A DNA stretch of 64,000 nt from Scheffersomyces stipitis CBS 6054 (Eukaryota > Ascomycota > Pichiomycetes > Serinales > Debaryomycetaceae), in the NCBI RefSeq assembly GCF_000209165.1, contig NC_009044.1, positions 1,550,001 through 1,614,000 on the forward strand, in the 5' to 3' direction. The notes beneath the pieces are model-generated. The model saw nothing but the letters and a program-made list of their open reading frames with translations, ran no database searches and was not told where the DNA came from. Of this stretch, positions 58,054 to 64,000 are shown in pieces. Position 1 is the stretch's first letter; each line of letters opens with the position of its first letter. Position numbers and translations under genes: made by a program.

Positions 58054-60272
58054 GGGATTAGAATATATAGACTGTAGAGATTGAAGGTTTAGCACAGATC
58101 GATTGCGAAAAGTGCTTTGAGATAGTTTGCTGAAGTATAAATTGAAAGTTACACAACAGTTCAAGTTAAGTTTGTAGAAATTTAGTAGGTCTTTTGGAAT
58201 AAGCTGGAGGAAAAGCAAATCTTGTGAAAATCTGAATCCGCAACAGTTGATAAGAAATCTCAGGGTATTTATAGCGCCCAGTAGATCGGGGTGACGTCTG
58301 CTGTGCATATCGTATTTTACAATTGCGGGGAGACATCGCGTGCTAGTTACTGCGGCACGGGTGCAATTCGAGGAGAAGATAGGAGATCATCTTCTTAGAT
58401 AAGCTTAATTTTTTAGGGTACTCCGAAAGTTTTGCTGAAGTGAAATTCTGTCAGTGGGATATTCAACATTTTTGTTTTAGCAATTCGTTTGAAGATTCTT
58501 AGAATTGTGGTTTCCTTCCAGACTGAAGATTTTTCCCAGTTGTAGATTTGCCATGGATAACCAAAAAATGTAGCGTCCACTTGTTTCAGTTTAGCCTGTA
58601 GATTTCACAGGGACGAGGTCACTGTGGCGGAACCAGAAGCCCATGGAATGCTCCAAGGCTGTGAGCCAGTGTTGCCAGAGAAACTGTTCCATACTGCTGT
58701 GGGGCACACGACTACTTCGCTTTGGACTTCTATGCTGTACATTATGGCATTTTGTGTATATTTCTGTATGAAGTTCTACAGGCTGAAAGTCTCCCACTTC
58801 ATAATTTTCAGATGTTAGCACAGCACGAATTACAGATCTATTCTCTACACCACGTTCCCTGCTACTCTTGCTTCCTTTTCTGTCTCCAATTTTCTCAAAT
58901 ACTTCCCGTAAAATCATAAGCTCTTCGGGGTCAGAATCATTCCACTTCTTGTTTATTTGTGGGCCAGCAGCACGTGAATCTGTCTACCTGCTATAGCTTC
59001 AGCCTATGGCCGGAGAAATGCAGGATGCTCTTTCCTAGAATTGAACGACTGAATTGAACGGACTGGCTTCATCCATAGTAACAGAATGGTTGCATTCTAC
59101 GCCGAACCACGAGATGTCAATGGCGTGAACAGTCTCCAGAGAAGACAACCGGCTCGATACATTAATTATATAATTTTCACACCAGCTTCTCATTTCATCC
59201 TCGGGCAAGACTCTTCAAATCAAGGAAAATCTCTGCAGACCTAAAATAGACAACTGTATGTGTCCACGTTATCGTTCTCTGGTGGTCACGGGGCGCAATG
59301 TCAGTGACGAGAATGAGTCAAGAGTCAAGACAGATCCCTTACACCAACAATCAGGCGATAGTGAAAAATGTCTGGGGTTAGGTGATTGTGATTCATGTCA
59401 CGTGACTCGTTGTACTGAAGTAGAGGCGTAGAATTCTCTATTGTGGACCTATTTCTTCTTGAAAAGAGTCAAGAGGCGTGTCAAAAATGAGTACATTTCC
59501 TTGGTGAAACTATTGCTTTCGTATATATGACATTTCTTCTGGGTTCATACCACTTTTCTCTGGCTAGTTCAAACTCCTAGACTCGCTCTTATGACAGTAC
59601 GGTTGCGCAGCTTCCCTCTATCCGGTGCAGGAGTTCACTTGGAAATTCTGGGGAACCTCGAGCTTCCCCGGTCATCCGAATTATGAATATTTAAACATGA
59701 ACCATTCTCAGCCACTGGCCCACCAGATACAGCTCATTTTCGCAGTTAGACCATATAGAAAGTCGAAAGTTAGTGGGGTGTGTGCCACAGGAATAGTATT
59801 TTCTTAATTCCCAAACAGGAATCGAATCCACAACGACGAGATCCCGAGCGTTCCTTTCCAGCTGTGTTTTCGGATCCGAGTCGAGGTTCCTCGAGTATAC
59901 CAGTTTTAGTGCAAATTCTCGATTGTGCACTCCTGGTATTTTTCTTATAGACCTGGAGTTTCGAAACTTTTGAAATTGTATACTTGTGTTCTCTTTGTAA
60001 CTACCAGTATTCTGTTGTCGTCGATAGCATATTACGGCTGTTGCTCAGAGCGAAAAATTTCTGTGTCGGATATAGCTACTAGATCCTTACCCCAGATTTT
60101 CAGGAAGTCATATTAGTTTTCAGTTCGTTTTTGTTGACTCTGTGATATTGAAATATCTGACTGAGAAGTTTCAGTTTGGTTCATTTCTTTCGTCATATAC
60201 TGCTAGTGTACTGTTCTATTTACACATTGTATTATTTTGCTTTTCTTGTACTATATTTTATCTGAATTTACG
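58054..60272. promoter_or_regulatory. 2.2-kb intergenic region upstream of the zinc cluster factor
   Basis: The left end holds the promoter of the 71-residue protein gene (TATAAATA on the minus strand at 58265-58273). The rest probably controls the transcription factor gene: E-boxes CACGTG at 58971-58976 and 59399-59404, and GTATATATGA at 59521-59530. From about 60130 to 60270 the plus strand is T-rich, as in yeast 5' leaders. Frames such as 58591-58917 minus and 59625-59807 plus have no recognisable content. Confidence 0.5.
58265..58273 (-). promoter_or_regulatory. TATA box of the 71-residue protein gene
   Basis: TATTTATAG on the plus strand, read as CTATAAATA on the minus strand, about 210 bp upstream of the ATG at 58053. 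It is the clearest TATA element on that strand. Confidence 0.5.
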
Positions 60273-63200
60273 ATGGTCAAAGTCAAGACGGAAAACGAAA
60301 AAGAAATCAAGGACAAATCAGCGTCCAACCTCAAGTTGATCTCAACCAACACGGGGACGAGAGTGTCACAGGCTTGTGACCGGTGTCGTATCAAGAAGAT
60401 CAAATGTGACGGTCTCTATCCGTGTCACAACTGCAACAAGATTGGGTTTGAGTGTAGGACAAGCGACAAACTCACCAGAAGAGCGTTTCCCAAAGGGTAT
60501 ACAGAAAACTTGGAGAAGAAACTTAAAGAGTTGGAGCAAGAGATGATCGATTTGAAGGCCAAGTATGGCATAGTAGATGACGCTGGTAACTCTGAAGTTG
60601 GAGCTGGAGGGGCTGTTAACAGTCTCAGTGTGAACGACACCTCTGTAGCGAATACACCTAATAACACATTTACTCCTTCAACTTCTAACGTTCATAATCC
60701 TAACTCTTCTGATGACAAGGTGCTATTGACCACCACCAACCAGACGGTGCAAATCAACAACCCTATTGACCAGATCTTCAACCTAGACAACAAGGGTATA
60801 ATTATCGGAAACGATAATCTCAACTTCGAGTCGCAGTTCAACCATTTGCTCATCAACTTAAATCTCCCATTTCTCAAGATCACCAATTCACATAACTACT
60901 TGCTAAACGATCCAAACAGCTACTTGTACCATCCTTCGTACCATAACTACAACCAGTTCCATAACAAAGATTTGGATGTGATCTACAACCCATTAACGGG
61001 AAACAGCAACGTCAACGAGTTCAGCTTGGTCAACAACCAGTTGCCTACAGATATCTACGACTTGTTCATCAAGCTAATCAATAACTTCAAAAAGTTGTTC
61101 AACAACAAAAAGGAGTTGGACAATCAGATCATTCAGTTCTTTCTCAACTACAACATCTTCTTACCCATCTTTGACTACAAACAGTTCATGGAATCGTACG
61201 ATGCTTTTCACACGATGTATCCCTTCATCTTCACCTATGATGATTCGACTATCAACGGGTTCAATCTCTCCAACAGCAATGACTACCACATTGTGAACCA
61301 GTACCTCATGATCATCATCCAGATATATGCCATGATCTACATGAACAACCCTACCATCAATTTGAACTTGTTGTTGAACCATTCAGACCCAAATTATACC
61401 TTCCACAAAAAGTCTCCTAAAGATAACTCGCCCAATATTATCAAGTCCTTGTACGATTTCCTCCCCTATTTCAATGTATTCCATGTATCTGTTAACCAAC
61501 TACAAACCTATTTATTATTCTTGTATTACTCCCTCTTGACCAACAACAAGGAGAAGTCCTTGATTTTGTCGTCCCTAATTAATTCATTTATTGGGATCCT
61601 TGGTATCAACCTTAATTCCAAAAACTTGTTCTTCGACGACTTGTCGCTTAACACACTTCAGAGAAGGAACAGAGTGAAAACATTCTGGGTGTTCAAGGTC
61701 TTGTTAAAGTGCTTCAATTTAAAGTTTGGCTTCAAGCCTAGCTTGAATACCACTGTTATTAATCCTGTTACTATCGACAAGTATTTTCAATTGACACCAG
61801 AAAAATTGAGTACCTTGCTCGACAACAGTGATGACTTGTTCAACACTTTGTTGAAGCCAAGTATCGAGTTCTTGAACTTGATGAATATTATCATTCCCTC
61901 GTCGTTTGCGCCTAACTATTACGAATATCTTAAAAATAAGAAGAAGAAAAAAGATCCAAACCACCAGCATCATACCAAGCATCTTGATTGGATCCTTAAA
62001 GAAGATGATGGTGAAGGCAATGATGGTAACTTGAACTATAACTATGCTCAATTCTTAACTATTGACAAGAATTTGTCCAACTGGAGAAATTCGTTGAAAA
62101 CCAAGACCATCAACTTATTGCCCTTGGCAGATGAAATGGGCTTACCTAACATTTCCAACATTTCTTCCAATGATCTCTTTCATGAATTAAGAACCGGGAA
62201 GTTATCATCAGGTATCACCCATGAAGGTTTACTCAATTACTATTCTACTGGGATCCCGGATATCTATACTGCTTCTCAGTTGATAAAAATTCAGTTGAAC
62301 TTCCACTACATATTGATTAGATCCATGAATTATCTTAACTTCATTGTTGACAAGGAATTAACTTATCCATATTATATCGAGATTTCTCATATATCTCGGG
62401 AGGTATTGCATTACTTCTTGTTTATATTCGATCACATAAACAAGTCCAATGAGAAAACGATTGATCCGACACCTTCTTCGTCCAATATTGTCATGGAAAG
62501 TTTAGGTCTCGATGTAGATGAAGATGGCTTTGTCATTAATGATTTTTCTGTGAAAAGAAGAAAGACTAATGGTTCCGATAGACACAATATCGCTAAGAGA
62601 ATTACCAAAGAAATTCCACCTTCGCCATTCAACTATATGTTGAATGGTTTATCTATGACCATTATCAACTTTAAGAAATCTATGATCTTACAATTGTTGT
62701 TTCTTTTAATTTGTCAATTGAAGTTCTTCAAACGTAATGATTTTGATTTGATCAGCGACTCCATTCCTTTGTTAAACGAAAGTGTTGAATTGTTCATCAA
62801 GATTTTCATCAACTACAAGGTCGGAGTCAATAGAAAGGACCCCAAGAAGGTGAAGGAAGATAAACTCTTCGAAAAACTTATGAATGATCAGTTGCGTGAT
62901 GAAATCTTGAAGGACCAAGCCGATAGCGATTTTGACGATGATGACGAAGCAAGCAATGCATATCAAAGCATTGACTGGGATGATGAAGAGATGGACGAAG
63001 ATTTGAAATACTTGAAGATTCTCAAATTCGTAAAATACAAAAGTAACGATATCTTGAACAAACTTATTGGGAAGAACTCTTCAAGTGTTCCGGAACCAAG
63101 TCAAGTCACTCACCATCATCATGTCGAGCAGCCATCTCAGCTTCATGTCCATCCTCACATCGACAGCAATCGTTCATCTTTGTCAAAGCCAACAGGGCCT

Positions 63201-63533
63201 CCAATATTGCCTCCGCCTGTTATCAACAACTTCTATGCCAATTCTCCTAGTGCTGGTTCGCCAGGTTTGGGCTCATTCAACAAGATCCCATCTATGTCTA
63301 AGTTCGATTTTCTCCTTTCAGACAATGACTACAGCAACCAAGCGAAATCGCAATCGCATACTCCTCAAGATTATGAGCTAGCCAAGAAAGAGAAACTAGT
63401 CATAAATGACTTAATGAACTTGCGGCACGGATCTCAGGGTAGCAATAAGTATCCTGGACCATCTCTGAATCCCAATTGGATTCATTCGTCGTCCAATTCG
63501 AACACAAACGGATACAATGGTTCAGGGCACTAA
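60273..63533 (+). CDS. Zn2Cys6 transcription factor, Cat8/Sip4-type DNA-binding domain
   Basis: A 1086-residue fungal zinc cluster regulator. The cluster has C35-x2-C38-x6-C45-x5-C51-x2-C54-x6-C61. It is followed by the linker [20 protein letters not shown] and a coiled coil ([20 protein letters not shown]). This FECRxSDKLxRRAxPKGYTE linker is characteristic of Cat8 and Sip4, activators of gluconeogenic and non-fermentable carbon genes. The body has a fungal regulator middle region ([20 protein letters not shown]), many Asn runs, an acidic stretch near 900 and His/Pro/Ser-rich C-terminus. Reading starts at 60273; twelve upstream codons are in frame only from a non-ATG triplet. Target genes cannot be read from the sequence, and other CTG-clade zinc cluster proteins share this linker. 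Confidence 0.8.
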   Translation: MVKVKTENEKEIKDKSASNLKLISTNTGTRVSQACDRCRIKKIKCDGLYPCHNCNKIGFECRTSDKLTRRAFPKGYTENLEKKLKELEQEMIDLKAKYGIVDDAGNSEVGAGGAVNSLSVNDTSVANTPNNTFTPSTSNVHNPNSSDDKVLLTTTNQTVQINNPIDQIFNLDNKGIIIGNDNLNFESQFNHLLINLNLPFLKITNSHNYLLNDPNSYLYHPSYHNYNQFHNKDLDVIYNPLTGNSNVNEFSLVNNQLPTDIYDLFIKLINNFKKLFNNKKELDNQIIQFFLNYNIFLPIFDYKQFMESYDAFHTMYPFIFTYDDSTINGFNLSNSNDYHIVNQYLMIIIQIYAMIYMNNPTINLNLLLNHSDPNYTFHKKSPKDNSPNIIKSLYDFLPYFNVFHVSVNQLQTYLLFLYYSLLTNNKEKSLILSSLINSFIGILGINLNSKNLFFDDLSLNTLQRRNRVKTFWVFKVLLKCFNLKFGFKPSLNTTVINPVTIDKYFQLTPEKLSTLLDNSDDLFNTLLKPSIEFLNLMNIIIPSSFAPNYYEYLKNKKKKKDPNHQHHTKHLDWILKEDDGEGNDGNLNYNYAQFLTIDKNLSNWRNSLKTKTINLLPLADEMGLPNISNISSNDLFHELRTGKLSSGITHEGLLNYYSTGIPDIYTASQLIKIQLNFHYILIRSMNYLNFIVDKELTYPYYIEISHISREVLHYFLFIFDHINKSNEKTIDPTPSSSNIVMESLGLDVDEDGFVINDFSVKRRKTNGSDRHNIAKRITKEIPPSPFNYMLNGLSMTIINFKKSMILQLLFLLICQLKFFKRNDFDLISDSIPLLNESVELFIKIFINYKVGVNRKDPKKVKEDKLFEKLMNDQLRDEILKDQADSDFDDDDEASNAYQSIDWDDEEMDEDLKYLKILKFVKYKSNDILNKLIGKNSSSVPEPSQVTHHHHVEQPSQLHVHPHIDSNRSSLSKPTGPPILPPPVINNFYANSPSAGSPGLGSFNKIPSMSKFDFLLSDNDYSNQAKSQSHTPQDYELAKKEKLVINDLMNLRHGSQGSNKYPGPSLNPNWIHSSSNSNTNGYNGSGH

Positions 63534-64000
63534 TAGGTTATCCGTATTTATTATTGTAAATTACTTAGAAATGCATTTTGTATTTTGCAACAGCGTAGTC
63601 GTGGTTCTAGTGTGATCGGACAAAGAGGCCGAGTATTAAGATTTCCACTTTTTGTTCCTTCACTACCTTCTGGAACACAGCAAAAATAGATAAGGTTTAA
63701 CTGGCTTCGGCTAAAACGGCGAAAAATATGAAATTGAGTCCCGTAGAGTTCGGACTTTATTCCGTATCCAGGTTCATGATGTATTCAGCTGCTTTCGGAC
63801 ATAGACTTCCAAAGGGGAGCTGAATCCATTATATCCTTTAGGAACTTTTCTATTGGACATAGGAGCTCCATTATTGTTGCGAAATTTTGTATGGAACAGT
63901 ATTGAGCCGGGTATATATATGAGTGAATCAGCGAAAATGCTTGCAAGATAAAGTAGTGTACTATTCTTTTAGACTATAAATTAATATATTCAATTAAAAT
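63534..64000. other. 3' flank of the zinc cluster gene to window end
   Basis: 467 bp, AT-rich. TATTTATTATTGTAAATTAC directly after the stop fits a 3'-end signal. GGGTATATATATGAG at about 63910 looks like a TATA region for a gene beyond the window. No coding frame is supported. Confidence 0.5.

Noticed and set aside
58054..58308. N-terminal extension of the 71-residue protein
   Set aside because: Contains a TATA box and reads unlike the acidic protein that follows; MGRHYSLSD is a better start.
58591..58917. 108-codon minus-strand frame
   Set aside because: Composition is not protein-like and no promoter signals or known motifs accompany it.
59800..59935. tRNA-like T-loop (GGATTCGATTCC) on the minus strand
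   Set aside because: The flanking bases do not form a five-pair T stem and no acceptor stem can be built.

Overview
The window looks like nuclear DNA of a budding yeast of the CTG clade, most like Scheffersomyces (Pichia) stipitis or a close relative. Evidence: compact, mostly intronless genes; a spliced gene with yeast splice signals (GTATGT, TACTAAC); an intron-bearing tRNA-Phe; a complex I assembly factor (NDUFAF5), which complex I-lacking Saccharomyces does not need; a delta-8 sphingolipid desaturase and a Lon protease of the peroxisomal type; and CTG codons at places where serine fits better than leucine (BMS1 codon 129). The species name is an inference from family knowledge, not a database result.

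Layout. 1-5.5 kb: RSA1-like snoRNP assembly factor, then SLD (sphingolipid desaturase) and SEC59 (dolichol kinase) on the minus strand. 5.9-9.6 kb: SMC3 (cohesin), with a G1/S-type MCB box in its promoter. 10.4-13 kb: a spliced CYSTM-type Cys-rich membrane protein gene, a short-chain dehydrogenase, and a possible small Cys-rich gene. 14.4-17.7 kb: SES1 and RAD28 (CSA-like WD40), divergent. 19.1-24 kb: NET1-like nucleolar protein with AT-hook-like motifs, converging on an RNase III-fold protein. 25.4 kb: tRNA-Arg(UCU) and tRNA-Phe(GAA), four bases apart. 25.9-27 kb: Pho80-type cyclin. 28.4-32.6 kb: tandem pair of F-box/LRR paralogues. 34.2-38 kb: FLC-family membrane protein and an unrecognised secretory-pathway protein. 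38.6-45.9 kb: BMS1 and Lon, convergent. 47-52 kb: NDUFAF5, a probable mitochondrial helical-repeat protein and an uncharacterised probable nuclear protein. 52.7-57.6 kb: a small membrane protein, MRPL33, and CIN1 (tubulin cofactor D). 57.8-63.5 kb: a 71-residue acidic protein and a Cat8/Sip4-type zinc cluster transcription factor behind a 2.2-kb intergenic region.

The genes do not form one pathway, as is normal for a yeast chromosome. Recurring themes are ribosome biogenesis (RSA1, NET1, BMS1), mitochondria (NDUFAF5, MRPL33, the helical-repeat protein, perhaps the RNase III-fold protein and the 66-residue protein), lipid and glycosylation chemistry (SLD, SEC59), and chromosomes and microtubules (SMC3, CIN1). 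I saw no transposon, CRISPR array, virus-derived sequence or toxin system. The least ordinary parts are the F-box/LRR tandem with its duplicated start region, the RNase III-fold protein, the AT-hook-bearing NET1 homologue, the closely linked tRNA pair and a recurrent intergenic GGCTGCGAAAA motif.
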